DNA of 64,000 nt from assembly GCA_025128135.1 (NCBI GenBank), contig JAHLYW010000043.1:62001-126000 (forward strand). Direction: 5' to 3'. Both the position numbers and the translations under genes were made by a program. Position 1 is the first letter of the stretch, and each line of letters opens with the position of its first letter. Below are positions 41,362-49,930 of this stretch, piece after piece. The stretch comes from Synechococcus sp. CS-1325. GTDB lineage: Bacteria > Cyanobacteriota > Cyanobacteriia > PCC-6307 > Cyanobiaceae. The notes under the pieces were generated by a model. The model was not told where the DNA came from, did no database searches, and saw nothing but the letters and a program-made list of their open reading frames with translations.

Positions 41362-42602
41362 CGGGCCGCGTCGCTGCTGGGATCTGGATTGTCGCCGGCC
41401 AGGGCGCGCAGCGCCGCTTCCCGCACCTCCTGCAAGCTCAGGCCATGGGCCCTGGCCAGGGAGGCCAGGTCGTCGTGTTCAGGCTTGGAACGGTGGCTGC
41501 CATCCGGCAGGGTGACCCACTTGATCCGCACCTCTCCCCAGGCCGTACTCACCTGTCGCTGCAGGCGCGGCAGACACCAGCGCTGCTCCAGGTGCTCACG
41601 CACCCCCAGGCTGCTGCCATGGCGCCACCAGATCGCCCGCAACGCAGCAGCCCGCTCCGGCTGGGCCACAACCGTGAGCAACACGCCGCATCGGCCCTTT
41701 TTCATCTGCACCGCCTGGCTGTAGACCTCCAGTGCTTCTGCCGCACGCAACTCTTCAACCAGAAAGGCGAGATCCTCGGCCGTGGCGTCGTCAATCTGGG
41801 CCTGCTGCAGCAACACCGTTTCCAGAATCGGCCGGGCAGCCGGGACCAGCTCCGCTCCCTCCGGTTCCATGGCTTCCGCTGCCAGCCAAAGCCGCAGCAG
41901 GTTTGGACGATCCAGCTGACGGTGGCCGAGGCCGATCCCCACAGCCGACGGCACCATGGCGGGGGCCGGCCCGAAACCGTCCACCCAGGCTGCGATCAGT
42001 GCCATTCCCGTGGGCGTGGTGAGTTCACCGGCGGGCCGGCCATCCCCGCCGGCCAGGGGAACGCGATGGCGGCGGGCCAGCTCCAGCACCGCCGGCGCCG
42101 GCAGGGGCAGCAGGCCGTGGGCTGTCGCCACCACACCATGACCGGCCGGCGGCGGGGCACAGATCAGGCGGTCCACCTGGAAATGGAGCAGGCCGGCGCA
42201 GACCCCCACCACATCAACCAGGGCATCCACGGCCCCCACTTCATGAAAATGCACGCGCTCAGGCGGGTGGCCATGCACGGCGCCCTCCGCCTCGGCCAGC
42301 AGCCCGAACACCTCCAATACCTTCTGACGCAACGGCGGCTCGATCGCACTGGAATCGATCTGGCCTCGGAGCTCCAGCCAGCGACGATGCTCCAGCTGGG
42401 GCTCCAGAAGATCCACGCTGAGCCGGCGGCCGCGCAGCCCACCGCTGCGGGCCTCCTCGATCCGCAACCGGTAGGCACCGCTCAACCCCAGGGCAGCCAG
42501 GGGGGCTTCCACCGTCGAGGCAGGCAGTCCCAGATCGAACAGGGCCGCGAGCACCATGTCGCCGGCCACACCCGTGGGGCAATCGAGATAGGCCAGGGTC
42601 AT
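41358..42602 (-). CDS. larC: LarC-type nickel insertion protein (DUF111)
   Basis: A 414-residue protein of the LarC family, which inserts nickel (CTP-dependent cyclometallase) in making the nickel-pincer nucleotide cofactor. N-terminal part: YLDCPTGVAGDMVLAALFDL, then HGHPPERVHFHEVGAVDALV (His-rich), LPLPAPAVLELARRHRVPL and GELTTPTGMALIAAWVD. The C-terminal ferredoxin-like part carries ETVLLQQAQIDDATAEDLAF. ATG 42602 gives the conserved start. LarB and LarE homologues are not in the window, so its client is unclear. It lies four bases after the M41-like gene. Confidence 0.85.
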   Translation of the reverse strand: MTLAYLDCPTGVAGDMVLAALFDLGLPASTVEAPLAALGLSGAYRLRIEEARSGGLRGRRLSVDLLEPQLEHRRWLELRGQIDSSAIEPPLRQKVLEVFGLLAEAEGAVHGHPPERVHFHEVGAVDALVDVVGVCAGLLHFQVDRLICAPPPAGHGVVATAHGLLPLPAPAVLELARRHRVPLAGGDGRPAGELTTPTGMALIAAWVDGFGPAPAMVPSAVGIGLGHRQLDRPNLLRLWLAAEAMEPEGAELVPAARPILETVLLQQAQIDDATAEDLAFLVEELRAAEALEVYSQAVQMKKGRCGVLLTVVAQPERAAALRAIWWRHGSSLGVREHLEQRWCLPRLQRQVSTAWGEVRIKWVTLPDGSHRSKPEHDDLASLARAHGLSLQEVREAALRALAGDNPDPSSDAAR

Positions 42603-42606
42603 GGCG

Positions 42607-43293
42607 TCAGCGCAACAACCGGGGGGCGCCGGAGAGCAGATGCTCGGCGCGCTCCTCAAGGCGAGGCTGCTCCCGTCGCAGCCATTGCTCCACTTCCCGC
42701 CGGGCCCGGCGTTGTTCCAGCTGGGCGGTGGCCACATCAAAGCCCGACAATCCCCAGAGGCGGCCGAGCAGGGCCCGGTCATCACCGCCACCGCGGGAGC
42801 GGCCGTAGATCAGGCTTTCGGCTGCCATGCCGGCCTGCAGCACCCGGCTCCAGCGGCGCAGATCTTCAGCGGCCAGTTTGGCGTGGGCGGGAATCTCGAA
42901 CTCCGTGCTGCCGCTGGCCCGCAATCCGGCCTGCAGGCAGGCGAGGCTGCCGACAAGCACCCGTCGAATCGGGAGGTCGTTCTGCTCGGCCAGCAGGGAA
43001 TGGCCCGCCTCGTGGATCGCAATCCGCCGCAGCCGCTGCCGGCCACCGGGCAGGGCTTCAGCCAGCAGATGGCCGCCCCTGCCACCGAAACGGGCCGCAT
43101 CCACCGTGAGACCAACCAGTCCAGCACCGACCGCCAGACTGGTCAGCCAGGGGGAGATCCCCAACACCGGCCCGAGCACCGCCAGGCCTGTGCCAGCAGC
43201 CACCACGATCCCCGCCGTCAGCGTGCTGATCGAGCCATCGCCGGGATCCGGAGCTGGAACCCTTGGCGTGGAGCTGGATTCGGGATGGTCCAC
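42607..43293 (-). CDS. AAA-less FtsH-type (M41-like) membrane zinc protease
   Basis: A 228-residue protein: a short polar N-terminus, two hydrophobic segments (about residues 25-45 and 48-66), then AIHEAGHSLLAEQNDLPIRR, the HEAGH zinc site of FtsH proteases, and a helical C-terminal part. The AAA ATPase domain of FtsH is missing. Cyanobacteria carry such small M41-like proteins, thought to be pseudoproteases or regulators. Third zinc ligand not certain. First of a three-gene run with larC and the UPF0104 gene. Confidence 0.7.
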   Translation of the reverse strand: MDHPESSSTPRVPAPDPGDGSISTLTAGIVVAAGTGLAVLGPVLGISPWLTSLAVGAGLVGLTVDAARFGGRGGHLLAEALPGGRQRLRRIAIHEAGHSLLAEQNDLPIRRVLVGSLACLQAGLRASGSTEFEIPAHAKLAAEDLRRWSRVLQAGMAAESLIYGRSRGGGDDRALLGRLWGLSGFDVATAQLEQRRARREVEQWLRREQPRLEERAEHLLSGAPRLLR

Positions 43294-43302
43294 AGAACGA
43301 CC

Positions 43303-44034
43303 TCAGCTCCCCGGCCGAATGATCGCCGTGCGGCGGCCGCCAGGGGGCAGGGCCTCACCCCGGCTGATCGGATTCCTCGGTGGCTTGCGCTCGCTCCGGT
43401 CGGCGCTGCTGCGACCAGAACCGCTGCGATCCTTGCCGCCCCGGTTGCCGCGCTGGGCGACCGGACCGATCACTTCGAAGCGCTCCACCTCCAGCTGACT
43501 GGCCTGACGTCGCAGATCGAGGGAGACGAAATGGCGCAGATGCTCCAGGGGGATCTGGCCGCGCAACTGCAGCTTGAACGGTTGCACCCTGGTGCCATCG
43601 GCCCGGGGTTTCTGACGCACCTTGATCACCAGGTCACCACTCTCGGGCCGGGTGAAGATCAGCTCGCCGCGCACGGAGAAGTAGTCATCCCCTTCCGGAA
43701 GGCTGTCCTCTGGGGGCTTGTCATCGGCCGGGGGTGACTCGACGGCATCGAGGGTGCTGGGCTCCCACACCCCCACCATCTGGAGATGGAGGCTGCCAGG
43801 CTCGCGAATGCGGGGATACACCACCCAGAGATGGGGGCTGGCCATGTCGAGATGGCGACGCACCAGGCTGAGAACCCTGCCCAGCACAACCGCTTCGATC
43901 GCTGTGCCATCGGCGGTGTGGATCAGGCCACGGGTGGGCTGCTCCGCATCGGTTGGAACGTACTGGCCGCGAACCACGCCAATGGCCCGGTACTGCATCG
44001 GTTCGGTGACCGGGGAAATCGGATGGTGACGCAT
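43303..44034 (-). CDS. conserved-type hypothetical protein with basic tail
   Basis: A 243-residue soluble protein. Its first two-thirds form an ordered domain (PISPVTEPMQYRAIGVVRGQ, HLWVVYPRIREPGSLHLQMV); the last 60 residues are basic and low in complexity (GNRGGKDRSGSGRSSADRSE), as in RNA-binding tails. I cannot assign a function; a nucleic-acid role is a guess. ATG 44034 is chosen because ATG 44118 would overlap the divergent start at 44117; the longer form is possible. It lies nine bases after the M41-like gene. Confidence 0.6.
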   Translation of the reverse strand: MRHHPISPVTEPMQYRAIGVVRGQYVPTDAEQPTRGLIHTADGTAIEAVVLGRVLSLVRRHLDMASPHLWVVYPRIREPGSLHLQMVGVWEPSTLDAVESPPADDKPPEDSLPEGDDYFSVRGELIFTRPESGDLVIKVRQKPRADGTRVQPFKLQLRGQIPLEHLRHFVSLDLRRQASQLEVERFEVIGPVAQRGNRGGKDRSGSGRSSADRSERKPPRNPISRGEALPPGGRRTAIIRPGS

Positions 44035-44116
44035 CTTCAGGGGGGGCAACCATTGGCCCGTGCCGCAATCTAGCCAGGCCTCCAGGGGCCAGACTTGACT
44101 GAACTCCGATCGATCC

Positions 44117-45004
44117 ATGGCTTCCCGACTGAGTGTCGGCCGCATCGTTGCCGCCCGCCGGGGGCTCTGGCTTGCTGCGGCAGGCCTGGCCCTTTCGCTC
44201 GGCGGACTGGGGGCGGGCTGGTGGCTGGCCCAGCGTGACCCTGCCCCCGCCAATGCCGATCGATCCCGGCTGGAGGCTCAGAAGCAGGTGGCCCTGCTCA
44301 AGGCCGACCTTGCCCGGGGCAACGCCACCCAGGGGCAGCAGCAACGGTTGCTGGAACTCCTGCTGGCCCTGCAGTCCAATGCCGAAGCCACCGTTCTGCT
44401 GGAGCGGATGGCCGATCAGCAACCCGACCGCTGGCCGCTGCGGCTGATGCTGGCCGAATTGCGCCGTGCCCAGAATGACCGCAGCGGTGCCGAGCGGGAA
44501 GTGCGGCAGCTGCTCAACATGAATCCTGAGCGGATCGAAGCCCTCCAGTTGATGGCCCTGCTGCAGTGGGAGCAGGGCCAGGGAGAAGCGGCCCAGGCGC
44601 AGCTGCAGGCCCAACTGCAGAAAGCCTCGTTGCCCCAGCTGAAGCCCCAGGCCCTCCCGATCGGCCTGCTGCTTGGAGACCTGCGCCAGCGGCGCGGCCA
44701 GCTCGCTGAAGCCGACGCCCTCTACCAGAGCCTGGCCAGAAGCTTCCCGAGTGACCCCAGACCCGTGCTGGCCAGGGCCTTGCTGAAGCAGCAGCAGGGG
44801 CAGACCCAGGCCGCTCTCGCCATCCTGGCCGAAGCGCGGCGACGGCAACCGGATCGCCAGGATGCCCGCCTCGATCAGGTGGCCGCAGCCTGGGGGCTGG
44901 CGCCCTTGCGCAGCCCCGCCAGCGGCCAGCCTCCTAAGGACCCTTCATCCCCGCCGATCCAGGGGTCTGGCCTGCCGGCACCGTCTTCACCTCCAGCTCC
45001 CTGA
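44117..45004 (+). CDS. membrane-anchored TPR protein
   Basis: A 295-residue protein: an N-terminal membrane anchor (GLWLAAAGLALSLGGLGAGWWL), then about four to five tetratricopeptide-like helical repeats from residue 55 to 250 (WPLRLMLAELRRAQNDRSGA, ALQLMALLQWEQGQGEAAQA, LLGDLRQRRGQLAEADALYQ), and a Pro/Ser-rich tail. Such proteins scaffold complexes at the membrane; no partner is evident. ATG 44117. The 3' end overlaps the convergent small secreted protein by 71 bases. Confidence 0.7.
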   Translation: MASRLSVGRIVAARRGLWLAAAGLALSLGGLGAGWWLAQRDPAPANADRSRLEAQKQVALLKADLARGNATQGQQQRLLELLLALQSNAEATVLLERMADQQPDRWPLRLMLAELRRAQNDRSGAEREVRQLLNMNPERIEALQLMALLQWEQGQGEAAQAQLQAQLQKASLPQLKPQALPIGLLLGDLRQRRGQLAEADALYQSLARSFPSDPRPVLARALLKQQQGQTQAALAILAEARRRQPDRQDARLDQVAAAWGLAPLRSPASGQPPKDPSSPPIQGSGLPAPSSPPAP

Positions 45005-45254
45005 GCGCCCGATCAATGGCATCGCCGGGGTCGGTGGCGTTATCGAGTGCCTGACCGCGGCGAATCCGGTTCATCAGCTCGATCGGGTTGGTGGTGTTGA
45101 GAATTCCCTTGTTCTGATCGGGGCCGTAGTCGTAGAGCTGCTTCTCCTGCACCGACTGACCGGCTCCGAACCCATCGGCGCGCACGATCCCCGGCACCAC
45201 GATCACAGCGGCGGCCAGCAAGGCAACAGCACGGAAGGCCAGGGGAGGCGCCAT
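44934..45254 (-). CDS. small secreted protein, unrecognised
   Basis: A 106-residue protein with a signal peptide (AFRAVALLAAAVIVVPGIVRA) and a polar mature part with the conserved-looking core YDYGPDQNKGILNTTNPIEL followed by MNRIRRGQALDNATDPGDAI. A basic N-terminus and an ADG cleavage site suggest export to the periplasm or lumen. ATG 45254. It lies 63 bases from the divergent exonuclease gene and overlaps the TPR gene at its 3' end. Confidence 0.7.
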   Translation of the reverse strand: MAPPLAFRAVALLAAAVIVVPGIVRADGFGAGQSVQEKQLYDYGPDQNKGILNTTNPIELMNRIRRGQALDNATDPGDAIDRALRELEVKTVPAGQTPGSAGMKGP

Positions 45255-45317
45255 GGCGAGGCAGGCATCAACGGGATCCGATGCTAGGGCTCTTCGCCAG
45301 CCGCTCTCGTTCAGGCC

Positions 45318-46226
45318 ATGCGCATCGCCACCTGGAATGTGAACTCCGTCCGCACCCGGCTGGCCCAGGTGCTGGCCTGGCTGGAGCGGCAGAACCCTGA
45401 TCTGCTCTGCCTGCAGGAAACCAAGGTGGAGGACCGGCTGTTTCCCGCCGAGGCCTTCCGGTCCCTGGGTTACGACGTGGCGATCAGTGGCCAGAAGGCC
45501 TACAACGGCGTGGCCCTGCTCAGCCGGTTGCCCCTCGAAGATGTGCAGGTGGGTCTGGCGGCCCTGTTGCCCGAGGATGCTGACGCCAGACGGTTGAGCG
45601 AGCAGAAGCGGGTGATCAGCGCCCGGGTGGCGGGCGTGAGGGTGCTCAACCTTTATGTCCCGAACGGCTCAGGACTGGGCAGCGAAAAGTATGGCTACAA
45701 GCTGGAGTGGCTGGCCTGCCTGGGCCGCTACCTGGCCGTCCAGGCGGAGCGGGGCGAAGAGCTGTGCGTGCTGGGAGATTTCAACATCGCCCTCGAAGAC
45801 CGCGACATCCACGATCCGGCCCGCCTCAGCGGCGGGATCATGGCCAGCACGGCCGAGCGCCAGGCGCTGCAGGCGGCCCTGGGTGGAGATCTCCATGACG
45901 TCTTCCGGCTGTTCGAGCCAGCCGGCAACCACTGGAGCTGGTGGGACTACCGCAGCGGCGCCTGGGACCGGGACCGGGGCTGGCGCATTGATCACATCTA
46001 TCTCAGTGAGAGCCTGCTGGCCTGGGCCACCGGCTGTGCGATCGACAAGGTGGTGCGGGGCCAGGAGCAACCCAGCGATCATGCGCCGGTGCTGGTGAAT
46101 CTCCAGCTCCCCGAGGATGACGACGACAACGACAACGACAACGACGATCACGGTGACGGTGACGATCACGGGGCCGATCTGGACGGCGGCTTCAGCTTCC
46201 AGACCAGCCCGATGGCCGGGTGCTGA
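45318..46226 (+). CDS. xthA: exodeoxyribonuclease III / AP endonuclease
   Basis: A 302-residue enzyme of the Exo III family that cuts at abasic sites in base-excision repair. Landmarks: MRIATWNVNSVRTRL, LCLQETKVED (catalytic Glu), YVPNGSGLGSEKYGYKLEWL, LGDFNIALEDRDIHDP (Asp/Asn pair), RIDHIYLSESL and SDHAPV (catalytic His). The conserved domain ends near residue 265; after it comes an unusual acidic Asp/Asn tail (EDDDDNDNDNDDHGDGDDHG) encoded by GACAAC repeats. ATG 45318. Confidence 0.9.
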   Translation: MRIATWNVNSVRTRLAQVLAWLERQNPDLLCLQETKVEDRLFPAEAFRSLGYDVAISGQKAYNGVALLSRLPLEDVQVGLAALLPEDADARRLSEQKRVISARVAGVRVLNLYVPNGSGLGSEKYGYKLEWLACLGRYLAVQAERGEELCVLGDFNIALEDRDIHDPARLSGGIMASTAERQALQAALGGDLHDVFRLFEPAGNHWSWWDYRSGAWDRDRGWRIDHIYLSESLLAWATGCAIDKVVRGQEQPSDHAPVLVNLQLPEDDDDNDNDNDDHGDGDDHGADLDGGFSFQTSPMAGC

Positions 46227-46288
46227 GCGCAGACAGGGGCGGCTCGGCGCCTGCTGAGAGCCCTAAGGTTGGCGCCAAAACAATCCCG

Positions 46289-46789
46289 ATGCTCAACAGC
46301 GATCTGAATCGTCGTTCACAGCGGCTCAGGCCGAATCAATCCTGGCTGAGCCTGGCGGCCGTGCTGGCGCTGGGCTGGTCGACGGGCGCCCAGGCCGAAC
46401 CCGTCTGCACCTTCCTGATGCCCCTGGGCGGCAGCGGCGATCCGGTGGTGGCGAAGCGGGTGGGGCCAGGTCGGTTGCTGGGCCGTACCAACTGGAACAC
46501 CGACTTCATCGTGGACAGACCCTTCACGAGCTATCGGTTCTTCTTCACCGCCACCTCCACCGACCCGGCCACCTACCCGGTTCGGGGCTACATGCGCTTC
46601 ACCGATGGCGCCAGCCTGCGCCTGTTCGACGTGACGATTTCACCGCCGGAGGGGACAGGCCGCATGTTCGGCCCCTTCCCGGCGATCCCCGGTCGCCGCA
46701 CCAGCCTGATGAACTTCCACATCGGATCGAGTTCCCAGCCCGGTGCCCTGGGCTTCAGCTATCGCATTTCCGTGCAGGGCTGCAACTGA
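46289..46789 (+). CDS. secreted protein of unknown function
   Basis: A 166-residue protein. Signal peptide from ATG 46289 (WLSLAAVLALGWSTGAQA) and an aromatic, beta-rich mature part with two cysteines (PVCTFLMP, VQGCN) that could pair. It resembles small periplasmic beta-sandwich proteins, but no family is recognised. It is convergent with grrA, with five bases between the stops. A longer frame from 46220 overlaps the exonuclease gene and is less likely. Confidence 0.65.
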   Translation: MLNSDLNRRSQRLRPNQSWLSLAAVLALGWSTGAQAEPVCTFLMPLGGSGDPVVAKRVGPGRLLGRTNWNTDFIVDRPFTSYRFFFTATSTDPATYPVRGYMRFTDGASLRLFDVTISPPEGTGRMFGPFPAIPGRRTSLMNFHIGSSSQPGALGFSYRISVQGCN

Positions 46790-46794
46790 ACGGG

Positions 46795-47202
46795 TTACCA
46801 GTTCCGGAAAACGCCACCGCGGGGGACAGCGTTGACAAAGCCGCCGCCGCCATAGGCCCCATTCACGAAGCCACCGCCGCCGTTAACGAAACCTCGGCTG
46901 CCGCCTCCGTAATAGGGGTGACCGTTGACGAAGCCGCCCCCGCCGGGACCGCGTACGGCGCCGCCGTAGCGACCATTGGCGAAACCGGCGGCGAGTTGCT
47001 GGTCACCGCTGGGTGAAGCCGGATCATCGATCACACCCTGCCTCTGTCGCAGGGCGGCGGCGATACGGCTCAGCCGTTGCTCGATCGTGCCGTCGGGGCC
47101 AGCGAACGCCGGCGGGCTGCCGGCGGCCTGGCCCTGCGGCGCGCTGAGCACGGTGAGGGAAACCAGCAGGCCGAGCATGCCGGCACGGGAGGTGATCGTC
47201 AT
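46795..47202 (-). CDS. grrA: GrrA-type glycine-rich RiPP precursor (cyclophane peptide)
   Basis: A 135-residue precursor. Residues 1-27 form a signal-like leader (GMLGLLVSLTVLSAPQGQA), 28-70 a linker with EQRLSRIAAALRQRQGVIDD, and 71-135 a Gly-rich core with six Phe-x-Asn motifs: FAN 74, FVN 91, 105, 112 and 122, and FRN 132 just before the terminal Trp. This layout matches the GrrA/OscA1 family, in which a radical-SAM enzyme (GrrM) joins Phe to Asn side chains to make three-residue cyclophanes. ATG 47202 overlaps the grrP stop by four bases. No radical-SAM gene is in the window. Confidence 0.85.
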   Translation of the reverse strand: MTITSRAGMLGLLVSLTVLSAPQGQAAGSPPAFAGPDGTIEQRLSRIAAALRQRQGVIDDPASPSGDQQLAAGFANGRYGGAVRGPGGGGFVNGHPYYGGGSRGFVNGGGGFVNGAYGGGGFVNAVPRGGVFRNW

Positions 47203-48152
47203 GGGGCTTGCACCGACGGAGTGGCAGAGGACGTTGCTGGAACCAGGATCTGTTCGTGGTTGAGCAACACGGTCTGAAAGTAATCCTTGATCAGCTGGGG
47301 AGGAAGGCCGAGCATTCCCTCGGGGCCCAGCCACCGGTTGACCAGCTGCACATCCGCCTTGTTGTCGTTGAGGTAGCCCTGGATCAGCTTCGCCACGGCC
47401 AGATTGGCGAGATTGCGGAACGTGGAATTGTTCTCCGGCAGCATGCACCCCACGGCATAGCGTGCCAGGGGCGCCTCCGGCACGAGTGCAAATCCCTGGG
47501 CACCCTTGCGTTGCAGGGCGGCGGCGACCAGGAGCGAATCGCCAGCCACAGCATCGAGCTGACCGGCGACCAACTGGCTGACCCCTTCATTCAGGCCAGC
47601 CACGGGCACCCGCACCGCCCTGGGCTGCAGAGCCTTGATCGCCCGATCCCCGAGCGAATCGGCAACAACCCCCACACGCTTGCCCAGCAAGGAATCGGCG
47701 CTGCCGCTGAGCCGCCCCTGCGGGGTGAGCATGCGGATGCCGGAAAGGCTGAACGGCAGGGTGAAATCAACGAACATCTCCCGCTCCCAGGTGAACTGGG
47801 CGCCGCAGACAAGATCAACTTCGCCTGTCTTCACCTGGCGGAAGAGCGTGGCCGGATCATTCACCGGCTGCACATCCAGGGTGATCGGTTTGCCGAGATA
47901 GCGGGACACTTCGGCGGCGATCCGCTCCGCAACGGCGATTCCGTAGCCCGTCGGCTGTTGCTTCTCGTTGAGGAAGGAGTAAGGGGCCAGGTTGGTCGGC
48001 CCACCCAGGCTGATCACCCCGGTGCGGGCCGCCCGCTCGATCACCGTTTCCGCCCTGGCGGTGGAAGGGGTCAGCAGCGGCACCAGCAGGGCCGCCAGGG
48101 CCAGCACCAGGGCACCCGGAGCCGGAATCGGCAAGCTCAGGATCTTCAGCAC
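47199..48152 (-). CDS. grrP: GrrP, orphan periplasmic binding-like protein of the GrrA locus
   Basis: A 317-residue exported protein with a signal peptide (PGALVLALAALLVPLLTPSTARA) and a type 2 periplasmic-binding fold (GVISLGGPTNLAPYSFLNEK, VDLVCGAQFTWEREMFVDFT, GKRVGVVADSLGDRA). It looks like an amino-acid ABC binding protein, but no permease or ATPase is nearby; this orphan state and the coupled downstream grrA are the hallmarks of GrrP. Likely role: binding the modified peptide or its target in the periplasm, not transport; this is inference. Confidence 0.8.
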   Translation of the reverse strand: MLKILSLPIPAPGALVLALAALLVPLLTPSTARAETVIERAARTGVISLGGPTNLAPYSFLNEKQQPTGYGIAVAERIAAEVSRYLGKPITLDVQPVNDPATLFRQVKTGEVDLVCGAQFTWEREMFVDFTLPFSLSGIRMLTPQGRLSGSADSLLGKRVGVVADSLGDRAIKALQPRAVRVPVAGLNEGVSQLVAGQLDAVAGDSLLVAAALQRKGAQGFALVPEAPLARYAVGCMLPENNSTFRNLANLAVAKLIQGYLNDNKADVQLVNRWLGPEGMLGLPPQLIKDYFQTVLLNHEQILVPATSSATPSVQAP

Positions 48153-48219
48153 ACCGAATCAGAGCGGAGAACAACCGACTCAGTATGCCAACCCTTCCAG
48201 AGCAGCACTGGAGCGGGAT

Positions 48220-49776
48220 TCAGTACACCTCAACTGTTGCGCCGAGCGCGGCGGCATCGGCACCGTTCCCATCTCCGCTGCCATCGCCGCTGCCATCGCC
48301 GGAGAGTGGCAAGCCATCCAGCTGAAGGCCGATCGAACGGCCGCGCCGCGCCGACTCTCCACAGCTACGCGGGGTGGGAAAGAGCTTGCCGGGGTTGGCC
48401 CTGCCTTCGGGATCAAAGGCCCGGCGCACCAGTTGCATCGTGGCCAGATCCTCGGAACTGAACATCCAGTCGAGGTAGCAGCGCTTATCGGAGCCGACGC
48501 CATGCTCACCGGTGATGCTGCCACCGGCGTCGATGCAGAGCCGCAGAATGTCGGCGCCGAGATCCTGAACCCGCTGCAGCACCCCTGGGCTGCTGGCGTC
48601 GTAGAGGATCAGCGGGTGGAGATTGCCGTCACCGGCATGGAACACATTGGCCACTGAAAGGTCATAGGCCCGGCTGAGAGCTTCGATCGCCGCCAGCGTT
48701 CTCGGCAGAGCGCTGCGGGGCACCACCCCATCCTGGACGTAATAGGTGGGCGTGATCCGGCCCACCGCCGCAAAGGCCGATTTGCGGCCCTTCCAGAGCT
48801 GGGCCCGATCATCTGCACTGCGGGCTCGCCGGATCGAGCGGGCACCCGCCTGGAGGCAAAGCTCAATCGAGCGCTCCGCCGCAGCCTGCACTTCCTCTGA
48901 GCGGCCATCAAGTTCGATCAGCAGCACCGCTGCCGCATCCCGGGGGTATTCGTCGACCCCGAACAGATCATCGACGGCGTTGATCGTGAAGTTGTCCATG
49001 ATCTCCATGCCGGCCGGCAGCACCGCAGCGGCCGTCACGGTGCGGACCGCCTCTCCGGCCGCCTCCATGGCGCCGAAATCGGCCAGCAGCACCTCGACGG
49101 TCTGGGGCTGGGGCAACAGGCGCAGGGTGATCGCGGTGGCGATGCCGAGGGTGCCCTCGCTGCCGATGAACACGCCCCGCAGATCCAGACCCGGCATCTC
49201 CGCCAGCGATCCACCCAGGCTGGTGATGCTGCCGTCGGGCAACACCACCTCCAGCTCCAGCACATGGTTGCTGGTGACGCCGTACTTGAGGCAGTGCACC
49301 CCACCGGCGTTCTCGGCCACGTTGCCGCCGATGCTGCAGACCACCTGGCTGGAGGGATCCGGCGCGTAGTAGAAGCCTTCACCACTGACCGCCCGGGTCA
49401 CCCAGCTGTTGATCACACCGGGCTGCACGGTGATGCGCTGGTTCTCGAGATCAACGGCGAGCACCGATCGCATCCGGCTGGTGACAACCAGCAGGGCCTC
49501 CTGCTCCACCACCGCCCCGCCGGAGAGCCCGGTGCCACTGCCCCTGGCCACGAACGGCACCCCCATGGCGTGACAGCAGCCCAGGATGGCCGCCACCTGC
49601 TCGGTGGTTTCCGGCAGCACCACCAAGGGCGGCTCATGGCGGTGCAGGGTGAGGCCGTCGCAGTTGTAAGTGAGCAGTTCCTGGCGGCGCGCCACCACGG
49701 CCCGCTCCGGCAGGATGCGGCGCAGGTGCCGCTCGATCCGCTTCCAGGGGAGCCTCGATGTGCTGGAGGTTTCCAC
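48220..49776 (-). CDS. glcD: FAD-linked glycolate/D-lactate dehydrogenase GlcD-type
   Basis: A 518-residue FAD oxidase of the GlcD group, which oxidises glycolate to glyoxylate in photorespiration (or D-lactate). The PCMH FAD-binding part carries [35 protein letters not shown] and [16 protein letters not shown]; the C-terminal part has [13 protein letters not shown] and [16 protein letters not shown] 49776 is a reasonable start; the longer frame is a shadow of hemL. The C-terminus has an extra GSGDG repeat tail beyond the conserved GKLFPTP end. Confidence 0.88.
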   Translation of the reverse strand: METSSTSRLPWKRIERHLRRILPERAVVARRQELLTYNCDGLTLHRHEPPLVVLPETTEQVAAILGCCHAMGVPFVARGSGTGLSGGAVVEQEALLVVTSRMRSVLAVDLENQRITVQPGVINSWVTRAVSGEGFYYAPDPSSQVVCSIGGNVAENAGGVHCLKYGVTSNHVLELEVVLPDGSITSLGGSLAEMPGLDLRGVFIGSEGTLGIATAITLRLLPQPQTVEVLLADFGAMEAAGEAVRTVTAAAVLPAGMEIMDNFTINAVDDLFGVDEYPRDAAAVLLIELDGRSEEVQAAAERSIELCLQAGARSIRRARSADDRAQLWKGRKSAFAAVGRITPTYYVQDGVVPRSALPRTLAAIEALSRAYDLSVANVFHAGDGNLHPLILYDASSPGVLQRVQDLGADILRLCIDAGGSITGEHGVGSDKRCYLDWMFSSEDLATMQLVRRAFDPEGRANPGKLFPTPRSCGESARRGRSIGLQLDGLPLSGDGSGDGSGDGNGADAAALGATVEVY

Positions 49777-49930
49777 CAACGGGAGCAGAATCAACCAAGC
49801 GGACTTTACCGACCCGGCAACGACTGGACGGAAGGAGCCATTCCTGCGTAAGGATGGGAAATGGCTGTTGCAACGGGGGCGCCCTGCCGTTCCCCTCGAC
49901 GGGCCGCCCCCAACACCCGCGGATTCAGCT

